11,417 nt of DNA, taken from contig JAKAFG010000045.1 in NCBI GenBank assembly GCA_021818125.1, positions 1 through 11,417 on the forward strand. The letters are read 5' to 3'. Position numbers and translations under genes: made by a program. The stretch comes from Pseudomonadota bacterium (lineage in GTDB: Bacteria > Pseudomonadota > Gammaproteobacteria > Acidithiobacillales > Acidithiobacillaceae). Shown one piece after another: positions 6,496 to 11,417 of this stretch. Within the stretch, counting starts at the first letter, position 1. Each line of letters begins with the position of its first letter. The notes under the pieces were generated by a model. The model was given only the letters and a program-made list of their open reading frames with translations, was not told the origin of the DNA and made no database searches.

Positions 6496-6720
6496 TTATG
6501 TAGCGAGGGAAAGAACCGCAGCCTTGATCTGTTCGATGACCGCTGGTTCGAGGCGAAAAATACCCCTTCCCCCGGAGAGCGATTCATAACCATTGGCAGA
6601 GTGTCTGCTCAGCGCATTGAACCAGTCCTGAGGACTGGTCCCGCTGGGACACTCGCCAATTTCCCGCACTCTGCCATCATTGGCAAAGCGCACATGAATC
6701 ACGACGAGTGCTTGTTCCAT
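6496..6720 (-). CDS. Small conserved-looking protein of unknown function, nif operon
   Basis: This is a 74-residue protein with no family I recognise. It begins MEQALVVIHVRFANDGRVREIG, a beta-hairpin-like opening. It continues with CPSGTSPQDWFNALSR, a Gly-rich turn (ESLSGGRGIFRLEP) and a C-terminal helix (VIEQIKAAVLSL). It has a single Cys and no signal peptide or membrane segment. A strong AAGGAG about 6 bases before ATG 6720 makes it a convincing gene despite its size. A longer in-frame start at 6771 would overlap the ferredoxin gene and is not needed. It sits 10 bases after the ferredoxin and 6 before the SIR2-like gene, so the three are surely co-transcribed. Confidence 0.75.
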   Translation of the reverse strand: MEQALVVIHVRFANDGRVREIGECPSGTSPQDWFNALSRHSANGYESLSGGRGIFRLEPAVIEQIKAAVLSLAT

Positions 6721-6730
6721 AACGGTCTCC

Positions 6731-7036
6731 TTATAGACCAGAAGAAAAACCCAAAAGCTCGATGACGACATCTTCTTCGCCGATCATAGCCTGACAGGCC
6801 AGACGGGATTTACTGCCGACGCCAACGATGGTATCCAGGCGCTCATTTTCCAGACGCTGGATTTTCGACACGCTCTTCCGCCCTTCCTGGACGAAAATAT
6901 GGCAGCTATCGCATTCGCCTTTGCCTTCGCACTTCAGGACCATAGGTTCACCGGCAGCGATCACCGCGGCGGCGAGACTGGCCCCCACGGGCATCTCGAC
7001 GGTTTTACCACTGGGTTTAATGGTGATAATGGGCAT
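6731..7036 (-). CDS. [2Fe-2S] ferredoxin, nif-associated
   Basis: This 101-residue soluble electron carrier has four cysteines at residues 36, 42, 45 and 81 (CX5CX2C then X35 to the last Cys in RLACQA). That is the adrenodoxin/ISC-type [2Fe-2S] ligand pattern rather than the plant-type CX4CX2C spacing. The protein is rich in acidic residues near the end (MIGEEDVVIELLGF). In nitrogen-fixing bacteria such ferredoxins serve Fe-S cluster assembly or electron delivery to nitrogenase and its maturation enzymes; which applies here is not decided by sequence. A strong Shine-Dalgarno (GAGGAG) lies before ATG 7036. A 41-base, A+T-rich gap separates it from the DegT-like gene, the largest gap in this minus-strand run, so an internal promoter or processing site there is possible. 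Confidence 0.92.
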   Translation of the reverse strand: MPIITIKPSGKTVEMPVGASLAAAVIAAGEPMVLKCEGKGECDSCHIFVQEGRKSVSKIQRLENERLDTIVGVGSKSRLACQAMIGEEDVVIELLGFSSGL

Positions 7037-7077
7037 TCAATCTTCTCCTCTATTAAAATGAACATAAAAACAACACA

Positions 7078-8220
7078 CTAATAAATGGCGGCACCGGCAC
7101 CCACATTGACGGATGCATCCTTCAAAGTTTCGATGATAAAGACGATTTCCTCTTCTCCCAGACGTGGGTGAAAAGGCAGGATCAGGGTGCGGTCGGACAC
7201 CCGCACGGCGGTCGGACAGTGACCGCCGCCGCGCTCGCGATAATAGGATTGTGTATGCATGGGCAGGCAGTAAGAGGCCGCCTCGATACCTTGGGCGCGG
7301 AGATCGGTGACGATGGCATCCCGACTGCTGCGGCTGAACCGGGTACCGAGGTGTACTTCGTACACAAACCAGTGCACCGCGGTGGCATCCGGCCCATGGT
7401 AGGGATCCTTGATACCTTCAAAGGACTTCATGTGCTCAAAGTAAAGCGCTTCCACTTGCTGTCGGCGTTGCAAAATGCCGTCCAGACGGGCGAGCTGGAC
7501 CAGCCCTATGGCGGCCTGAATATCGCTCATTTCTGCCTGCAGGGGTGGACGGGTAGGCGCCACCACCGAGCCCCGCTCACTGATGCCCCGCGCGCGGTAT
7601 TGGCGCAGACGGCTGACGGTTTCGGTATCGTCCGTGACGATCATGGCACCTTCACCGCAGACCAGGGCAGAGGGCTGGGCAAAGGCAAAAATAGCGCTGT
7701 CCCCGAAGCTGCCGACCAGTTTGTCCTGATAACGGGAGCCGATGGCCTCCGTCGAATCTTCCAGCAGAATCAGGCCGTTTTCGTTGGCCATCCTGCGCAG
7801 CTCCTGCCAGAAGGCGGGATGCCCTTTGGTATTGCCGGCGAGAATCGCCCGGGTTTTCTCCGTGATCAGGGTCTCAGTCCCTTTGGGGGAGATCGTGCCG
7901 GAGTAGTAGTCGATATCCGCGAACACCGGCTGCACCCCGTACCACGCCAGGGCATGCCCAATCTGCCACCAGCTATAGGGCGAGAGGATGACTTCATCGC
8001 CCGCCCTGAGTTCGTAGGCACGCAGGCAAAGCATCAACGCCAGGGTGGGACTGGCGACGGCGACGGCGTAGCGCCGCCCGTGATAGGCAGCAAACGCCGC
8101 TTCAAAGGCCTCCACTTGTTCCCCGGCGCTGATGCGGGCGGAACGCAATACAGCCTCCACTGCCGCCAGCTCGCCGACGCTGATGTCCGGGTCAGAGAGG
8201 GGGATTCCGAGCGCAGTCAT
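7078..8220 (-). CDS. DegT/DnrJ/EryC1/StrS-family PLP-enzyme homolog lacking the Schiff-base lysine
   Basis: This 380-residue protein has the fold of sugar aminotransferases and dehydratases such as ArnB, PglE and WecE. The opening IPLSDPDISVGELAAVEAVL, the phosphate-binding region ASPTLALMLCLRAY, the DEVILSPYSWW strand, EDSTEAIGS with Asp155 (pyridine-N ligand) and CGEGAMIVTDD are all in order. In active aminotransferases a Lys lies seven positions before the GEG glutamate, 29 residues after the Asp. Here that residue is Ser184 (FAFAQPSALVCGEG). ColD, a 3-dehydratase, has His at this site, so loss of Lys can mean altered chemistry rather than death. The start at ATG 8220 overlaps the upstream stop (ATGA), giving translational coupling. 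Its role in nitrogen fixation is unknown; the intact frame argues against a pseudogene. Confidence 0.88.
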   Translation of the reverse strand: MTALGIPLSDPDISVGELAAVEAVLRSARISAGEQVEAFEAAFAAYHGRRYAVAVASPTLALMLCLRAYELRAGDEVILSPYSWWQIGHALAWYGVQPVFADIDYYSGTISPKGTETLITEKTRAILAGNTKGHPAFWQELRRMANENGLILLEDSTEAIGSRYQDKLVGSFGDSAIFAFAQPSALVCGEGAMIVTDDTETVSRLRQYRARGISERGSVVAPTRPPLQAEMSDIQAAIGLVQLARLDGILQRRQQVEALYFEHMKSFEGIKDPYHGPDATAVHWFVYEVHLGTRFSRSSRDAIVTDLRAQGIEAASYCLPMHTQSYYRERGGGHCPTAVRVSDRTLILPFHPRLGEEEIVFIIETLKDASVNVGAGAAIY

Positions 8221-8489
8221 GTCGCACCCCGGTGCATGGCGAGCAGCAGGCCCGTTGCCGCCAGGGAATCTGAGGTGACCTTCCAGCAGTGGTCGCGGGT
8301 ATCGAGCAGGTGCAGGTCAAAATATTCGCCGGTACGGAAAGGCTCGTCGCTGACATCACCGGCGGGACATTGGGTAATGGGCAGTCCGGGGAACCGCATG
8401 CGCAGAACGGGCAGGACGCTTTCGCCAGACCGGCAGGCATTCCGGCCCAGATCAAAAAGCACCGCGAGATCTTCGTCAGTGAGTCCCAT
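8217..8489 (-). CDS. Small nif-cluster protein of unknown function (possibly DUF6129)
   Basis: This is a 90-residue soluble protein. An N-terminal acidic helix (LTDEDLAVLFDLGRNA) is followed by VLPVLRMRFPGLPITQCP, a segment rich in Asp and aromatics (EPFRTGEYFDLHLLD) and a C-terminal helix (DSLAATGLLLAMHRG). It carries three Cys but no cluster motif. I believe similar short proteins occur beside nifT and nifZ in proteobacterial nif clusters and have been catalogued as a DUF, but I cannot confirm the number. ATG 8489 is preceded by GGAGG at about 9 bases, which also overlaps the end of nifT. The gap to nifT is only 4 bases, and its TGA overlaps the start of the DegT-like gene. Confidence 0.75.
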   Translation of the reverse strand: MGLTDEDLAVLFDLGRNACRSGESVLPVLRMRFPGLPITQCPAGDVSDEPFRTGEYFDLHLLDTRDHCWKVTSDSLAATGLLLAMHRGAT

Positions 8490-8493
8490 CCTC

Positions 8494-8703
8494 TCAGCCC
8501 TCCAGGCGACGCGCTTCCACGGTAATAGGCAGGCGGGTATCACCGGGCATCTCCGGCAATTCCAGGCGCCAGCCGTTAGCCAGCGTCACCACCCCACCCC
8601 ATAGTTCCGGCTTCTGGCACTCGGTAATGGGTTCCTCAAGGTCCTTCTTGGGCACATACGCTGTCAGTTCGCCAGCGGCATTTTTACGGATCATCACCTT
8701 CAT
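8494..8703 (-). CDS. nifT: NifT (FixT/FixU) nitrogen-fixation protein
   Basis: This 69-residue protein matches NifT in length and pattern. It has an N-terminal strand MKVMIRKNAAGELTAYVPKK, then DLEEPI, LWGGVVTLANGWRLELP, and a final PITVEARRLEG. NifT is a small beta-rich protein found almost only in nif clusters; it is dispensable in some diazotrophs and its biochemical role is not settled. The start ATG 8703 has AAGGA 7 bases upstream, overlapping the nifS stop region. It follows nifS by 13 bases and precedes the small unknown gene by 4, so it lies within the same transcript. Confidence 0.9.
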   Translation of the reverse strand: MKVMIRKNAAGELTAYVPKKDLEEPITECQKPELWGGVVTLANGWRLELPEMPGDTRLPITVEARRLEG

Positions 8704-8716
8704 GGGGTATTCCTTA

Positions 8717-9898
8717 TTAGTGTGCACAAGAAATTGGGGTACCAGCCGTCATCGGCGGCATGTCCATCATGCCCAGCAGGATGCCCGGCAATACACGGAG
8801 CAAGCGTTCCACATCCTCCGACCGGTTCAGGCGTCCAAAGGAGAAACGCAGTGAGGACAGCACCGCCGTTTTAGAGAAGCCCATAGCCGTGAGCACATGG
8901 GAAGGTTCCTGCCCGCCAGCAGCACAGGCGGCACCGGCCGCAGCAGTAATGCCCTCCTGTCCCAGGCGATAGAGCACCTCTTCACCGTCGAGAGCAATAA
9001 ACCCGACATTACTGGTATTGGGTAAACGTTCGGCTTCCTGTCCGTGGATACGCGCACAGGGCATGAAGGCCAACAGACCTTGTTCAAAATGATCACGCAG
9101 CCCCCGCAGATAATCTGCTTCGTGCCCGATATTGGTGAGCAGGCGGACGGCCGCCGCAAAGCCAATAATACCTGGGACGTTCTCGGTGCCGCCCCGCCGT
9201 CCCCGTTCCTGATGACCATGAAATAGCGCTGGTAAAGCAATGCCTTTGCGGACAAATAGCGCCCCCACCCCCTTGGGGCCATGAATTTTATGCGCGGAAC
9301 AGGACAAAAAATCCACACCGGAAACTGCTGCATTCACAGACAGTTTGCCGAGCGCCTGGGTCGCATCCGTATGGAAAAAAGCCCCTGCGTCATGCGCAAT
9401 GGCCGCCGCTTCAACAACGGGAAAGAGCACACCCGTTTCATTGTTTGCCCACATGAGGGAAACCAGGGCGGTATCCGGACGCAAGGCAGCGCGCAGGTCT
9501 TCCAGGTCCAGCCGTCCCTCTTCATCCACCGGCAGGTAACTCACCTCTATCCCGAGGCGCTCCAGATGCTGGCACATGAGCAATACCGAAGGGTGTTCCA
9601 CCTGGCTGGTGATGAGGTGGCGTTTGCCTTTAGTCAGGGAGAGCGCGCCCAGGATCGCCGTATGATTGCTCTCCGTCGCGCCACTGGTAAAAATCAGCTC
9701 CGCGGGTGACGCACCCAACAATTTGGCCACCGCGACCCGCGCCTCACCCAACGCTTTCTTGACGCTTACGCCCGCTTCGGAGGCGCTGGACGGATTGGCA
9801 TATTCCGTGGACAAATAGGGCAACATGGCGTCCAGTGCCGCCGGTGCCAAGGCCGTTGTCGCATTATTATCGAGATAAATGCTGCGCGTTATGCTCAT
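8717..9898 (-). CDS. nifS: NifS cysteine desulfurase
   Basis: This 393-residue PLP enzyme converts L-cysteine to alanine and passes the sulfane sulfur on for Fe-S cluster assembly of nitrogenase. All key sites are visible: YLDNNATT at the N-terminus, TSGATESNH (71-79), His102, NNETG (152-156), DATQ (178-181), Lys204 in CSAHKIHGPKG (Schiff base), RGGTEN, and the persulfide Cys325 in GAACAAG. The active-site loop lacks the SSGSAC wording of housekeeping IscS. Its length and Cys325 position agree with the NifS class. The start ATG 9898 overlaps the stop of the second NifZ gene (ATGA). No nifU or nifV is in this window, so the scaffold must be encoded elsewhere or replaced by an ISC or SUF scaffold. 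Confidence 0.97.
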   Translation of the reverse strand: MSITRSIYLDNNATTALAPAALDAMLPYLSTEYANPSSASEAGVSVKKALGEARVAVAKLLGASPAELIFTSGATESNHTAILGALSLTKGKRHLITSQVEHPSVLLMCQHLERLGIEVSYLPVDEEGRLDLEDLRAALRPDTALVSLMWANNETGVLFPVVEAAAIAHDAGAFFHTDATQALGKLSVNAAVSGVDFLSCSAHKIHGPKGVGALFVRKGIALPALFHGHQERGRRGGTENVPGIIGFAAAVRLLTNIGHEADYLRGLRDHFEQGLLAFMPCARIHGQEAERLPNTSNVGFIALDGEEVLYRLGQEGITAAAGAACAAGGQEPSHVLTAMGFSKTAVLSSLRFSFGRLNRSEDVERLLRVLPGILLGMMDMPPMTAGTPISCAH

Positions 9899-10149
9899 GG
9901 CCTCTGCTCTCCGATGGGTAATATTTCCTCTTCCAGACAACCCACCACCATACCGTTGGCAAACTCCACTAGGTAGAGGGGCGTGTTGCTCTCTTCATGA
10001 TGTCCTACCCGCACGATTTCTCCCGGACTGTCCTTGGCTACTAGCAAGGCCCCTTCGGCCTCCCCCGGATAAGTCCCGTCATTAAAAATATCATCGCCAG
10101 CCAATACCCTGAGGCCCCAATCAAATCGGGGAGGACGCAGATCCATCAT
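9895..10149 (-). CDS. nifZ: NifZ-domain protein, second copy
   Basis: This 84-residue protein is built of essentially one NifZ domain. The pattern is FNDGTYPGEAEGALLV (about 22-37), GEIVRVGHH, LYLVEF and MVVGCLEEEILPI. NifZ proteins assist maturation of the nitrogenase MoFe protein P-clusters. The VGCLEEEI ending resembles the second half of longer NifZ proteins, so this gene and the preceding one may together supply what a single two-domain NifZ provides elsewhere. Two adjacent ATGs are available; the first (10149) overlaps the stop of the upstream gene (ATGA) with AGGAGGAG in front. Its own stop overlaps the nifS start, so the three genes form a translationally coupled block. Confidence 0.85.
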   Translation of the reverse strand: MMDLRPPRFDWGLRVLAGDDIFNDGTYPGEAEGALLVAKDSPGEIVRVGHHEESNTPLYLVEFANGMVVGCLEEEILPIGEQRP

Positions 10150-10448
10150 GAGATTTTCTCCTCCTGACTCGGATTGTATTCGATCAGTTCCAGTTCACGG
10201 CCCTTCATACCGACCAGATGACCACGTTCATAAAAATCCACGCCATAAATATAAAATTGTTGCAAATAGGTGCCGATACTGATGACAAAACCGACATCGC
10301 CTTTTGTAACAATCACCTCGCCAATTTCGGCGCCGGTGAATGTACCGTCATTTTTCACATGCTTGCGGGAACGGACTTTATCGCCATAATTGAACTCGGG
10401 TTCTGCGCCCAACTCCACCGTTGCACTGTCTCTGCTCATTCCGGCCAT
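10146..10448 (-). CDS. nifZ: NifZ, first copy
   Basis: This 100-residue protein matches the N-terminal domain of classical NifZ: FNYGDKVRSRKHVKNDGTFTG, then GEVIVTKGDVGFVISIGTYLQ and FYIYGVDFYERGHLVGMKGREL. The NDGT, KGDVGFV, IYxVxF and GxxxxEL elements are all present. NifZ acts in MoFe protein P-cluster assembly. Family members in Klebsiella and Azotobacter are about 150 residues, so this one lacks the second half, which may be encoded by the next gene. ATG 10448 is chosen because AGGGGAGG lies 7 bases upstream. It starts 13 bases inside the end of the LRV gene; ATG 10439 is an alternative with worse spacing. The longer open frame to 10517 is not needed. Confidence 0.9.
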   Translation of the reverse strand: MAGMSRDSATVELGAEPEFNYGDKVRSRKHVKNDGTFTGAEIGEVIVTKGDVGFVISIGTYLQQFYIYGVDFYERGHLVGMKGRELELIEYNPSQEEKIS

Positions 10449-11227
10449 ATCCCACCCTCCCCTGGCAATCGTTGTCTGGAAAGCATATCGCCTTTCCCCA
10501 AGCGTTCCGCGGCGCAACGACGCACCTCATAATCCTCATCCGCCAACAGACCGATTACCGCTTCCTGGCTCCCGCGCGCGGCCACCTCGTAGCGGATGCG
10601 CCAATCCGCATCGTCAACCAGTGTGGAAAGGATCGACACCGGTACACGTTCAATGGCATCCAGACGGACCCCGGGATCATCGTCCTGCAGCATTTTGACC
10701 AGAGCATCCACGCCGATGCGTTTGGCCACAACCCGCCGGACCTCCACATCGGCATCATGCATCATGAGCGGCAACAGGCCTTTGGGCAGACGACGCACTA
10801 CCTCCAGACGTACGTAATAATCCGCATCGTGCATCATGGCCGACAGGTTACGGTCATCCAGCCGCGCGGCAACCCGGATACGCACTTCCCGATGCGGATC
10901 GTTGATCATCCGCAGCAGATAGCGTTGCGGGAGCCTTTGCGCTACCGCCCAGCGCACGGTTTCGTCGGGATCGTTCATCAGTGCGGGCAGATGAAAAATA
11001 TCCGCATAACGTGCGGCACAAGCCCGCACCTCAAAGTAGCCGTGTTGCAGATAATCCTTGGCGATCTGCGGATTCCAGCGAAAAAAGCGGTCCACCCTTT
11101 TAGCGTAGCGATCATGCATGCAGGCATGCAGCGGTTCACAGCGCAGACCAGAAATTCCGCGCTCGGAACAAGCCTCACAGACGACAGCATTCCCCTGCCA
11201 GTCAATGGCCTCATCGGGATCACTCAT
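10436..11227 (-). CDS. LRV (leucine-rich repeat variant) Fe-S protein
   Basis: This 263-residue protein has two parts. The first 60 residues carry C17, C20, C30 and C36 (CX2CX9CX5C), the cluster-binding signature of the LRV_FeS4 domain, expected to hold a [4Fe-4S] cluster. From about residue 64 to 243 there are eight 24-residue repeats. Each begins around a Val/Ile-Arg pair, at residues 67, 91, 115, 139, 163, 187, 211 and 235, and includes an AxRL core and an LxxLMxDxD turn. The Azotobacter vinelandii LRV protein, found in a nitrogen-fixation gene region, has this organisation and forms an alternating-helix superhelix. The function is unknown; a scaffold or interaction role is inferred. ATG 11227 overlaps the end of the upstream gene by 8 bases. 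The last 20 residues are repeat-free and overlap the nifZ start. Confidence 0.92.
   Translation of the reverse strand: MSDPDEAIDWQGNAVVCEACSERGISGLRCEPLHACMHDRYAKRVDRFFRWNPQIAKDYLQHGYFEVRACAARYADIFHLPALMNDPDETVRWAVAQRLPQRYLLRMINDPHREVRIRVAARLDDRNLSAMMHDADYYVRLEVVRRLPKGLLPLMMHDADVEVRRVVAKRIGVDALVKMLQDDDPGVRLDAIERVPVSILSTLVDDADWRIRYEVAARGSQEAVIGLLADEDYEVRRCAAERLGKGDMLSRQRLPGEGGIWPE
10499..11038 (-). repeat. Tandem 72-bp coding repeats of the LRV protein
   Basis: The 24-residue protein repeats correspond to 72-bp units. Some adjacent units remain similar in DNA: GCATCATGCATCATGAGC near 10752 and GCATCGTGCATCATGGCC near 10823 encode successive MMHDAD turns 72 bases apart. This suggests fairly recent duplication or conversion of central units. 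Confidence 0.75.
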
Positions 11228-11417
11228 CTTCGCCTTCCTCTTTTTTTAGCAGGACTTCCAGCAACACCCGGGCCTGAATTTTATCCGTCGGATCCAGGTC
11301 AATGAGTTTGTCCATGATTTTTCTGCCCGTAGCCAGATAACCGAGGCGTAAATGCAGGTAACCATAGGCTTTCAGCACGAACATATAAAAGCGTGCCCGC
11401 GGCGCATCAAAGTTGCC
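11220..11417 (-). CDS. C-terminal part of a TPR-like nif-operon protein (runs off the right edge)
   Basis: The last 65 codons of a minus-strand gene enter from the right edge and end at TGA 11222-11220. The visible sequence is mostly helical (RFYMFVLKAYGYLHLRLGY, then ATGRKIMDKLIDLDPTDKI) and finishes in a highly charged tail (LLKKEEGEDE). The YLxLRLG...A..I...I.LDP pattern is that of a tetratricopeptide repeat, with the conserved Gly, Ala and LDP at the turn. TPR-like proteins beside LRV and nifZ genes are plausible nif-operon members, but the family cannot be fixed from the tail alone. It overlaps the LRV gene by 8 bases, so the two are co-translated. Confidence 0.65.
   Translation of the reverse strand, partial: GNFDAPRARFYMFVLKAYGYLHLRLGYLATGRKIMDKLIDLDPTDKIQARVLLEVLLKKEEGEDE

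Noticed and set aside
6016..6765. A 249-codon open frame on the plus strand opposite the SIR2-like and small genes
   Set aside because: It crosses the boundary of two minus-strand genes with good ribosome sites and shows no motif.
7037..7077. A promoter in the A+T-rich gap before the ferredoxin gene
   Set aside because: No -35/-10 pair at 15-19 bases and no sigma-54 GG-N10-GC signature was found; the base composition alone is not enough.
7078..8220. The DegT-like gene as a pseudogene because it lacks the catalytic Lys
   Set aside because: The frame is full length, all other motifs are kept, and both ends are tightly coupled to neighbouring genes.
7168..8604. A 478-codon open frame on the plus strand opposite the DegT-like gene and its neighbours
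   Set aside because: It spans three well-supported minus-strand genes, has no recognisable domain, and is rich in Gly, Arg, His and Pro as expected of antisense frames in G+C-rich coding DNA.
10421..11305. A 294-codon open frame on the plus strand opposite the LRV gene
   Set aside because: Its apparent repeats (HHERQ, HHGRQ) are just the antisense image of the 72-bp LRV repeats, and the opposite strand has the family motifs and cysteines.

Overview
The window looks like a chromosomal segment of an acidophilic, diazotrophic gammaproteobacterium-like chemolithotroph. The moderately high G+C, the gene content and the order of the nitrogen-fixation accessory genes most resemble Acidithiobacillus (ferrooxidans group). 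That assignment is inferred from memory of gene content and was not checked by a search.

Layout. Positions 1-342 (minus) hold the first 114 codons of an MscS-type mechanosensitive channel that runs off the left edge. A divergent 183-base spacer leads to an MFS exporter-like permease (526-1944, plus). It converges on a group II truncated hemoglobin (1941-2330, minus), and the two stop codons share the palindrome CTAG. An aldehyde dehydrogenase (2523-3950, plus) is divergent from the hemoglobin. It is followed by a molybdenum pair: mop, a 68-residue molbindin (4021-4227), and modD, a quinolinate-phosphoribosyltransferase-like protein (4285-5139). A dyad-symmetric, operator-like site lies before mop, and an 11-bp RNA hairpin lies between mop and modD.

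From 11417 down to 5191 every gene is on the minus strand and tightly packed, with gaps of -13 to +41 bases and several ATGA overlaps. In transcription order these are: the tail of a TPR-like protein, an LRV repeat protein with an N-terminal 4-Cys cluster motif, two single-domain NifZ proteins, nifS, nifT, a small nif-associated protein, a DegT-fold PLP-enzyme homolog, a [2Fe-2S] ferredoxin, a small unknown protein, a SIR2-like protein and an Rrf2-family regulator. This is the distal part of a nif accessory operon. NifS supplies sulfur for Fe-S clusters, NifZ and NifT assist nitrogenase maturation, and the ferredoxin probably carries electrons. The convergent mop-modD pair could buffer molybdenum for the FeMo-cofactor.

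The most unusual point is the DegT-family protein. It keeps the pyridine-binding Asp (D155) and the GEG motif but has Ser (S184) exactly where the PLP Schiff-base Lys should be. It sits in a translationally coupled chain inside a nif operon, next to a SIR2-like NAD-binding-fold protein and two small uncharacterised proteins. I saw no tRNA, rRNA, CRISPR array, insertion sequence or origin.
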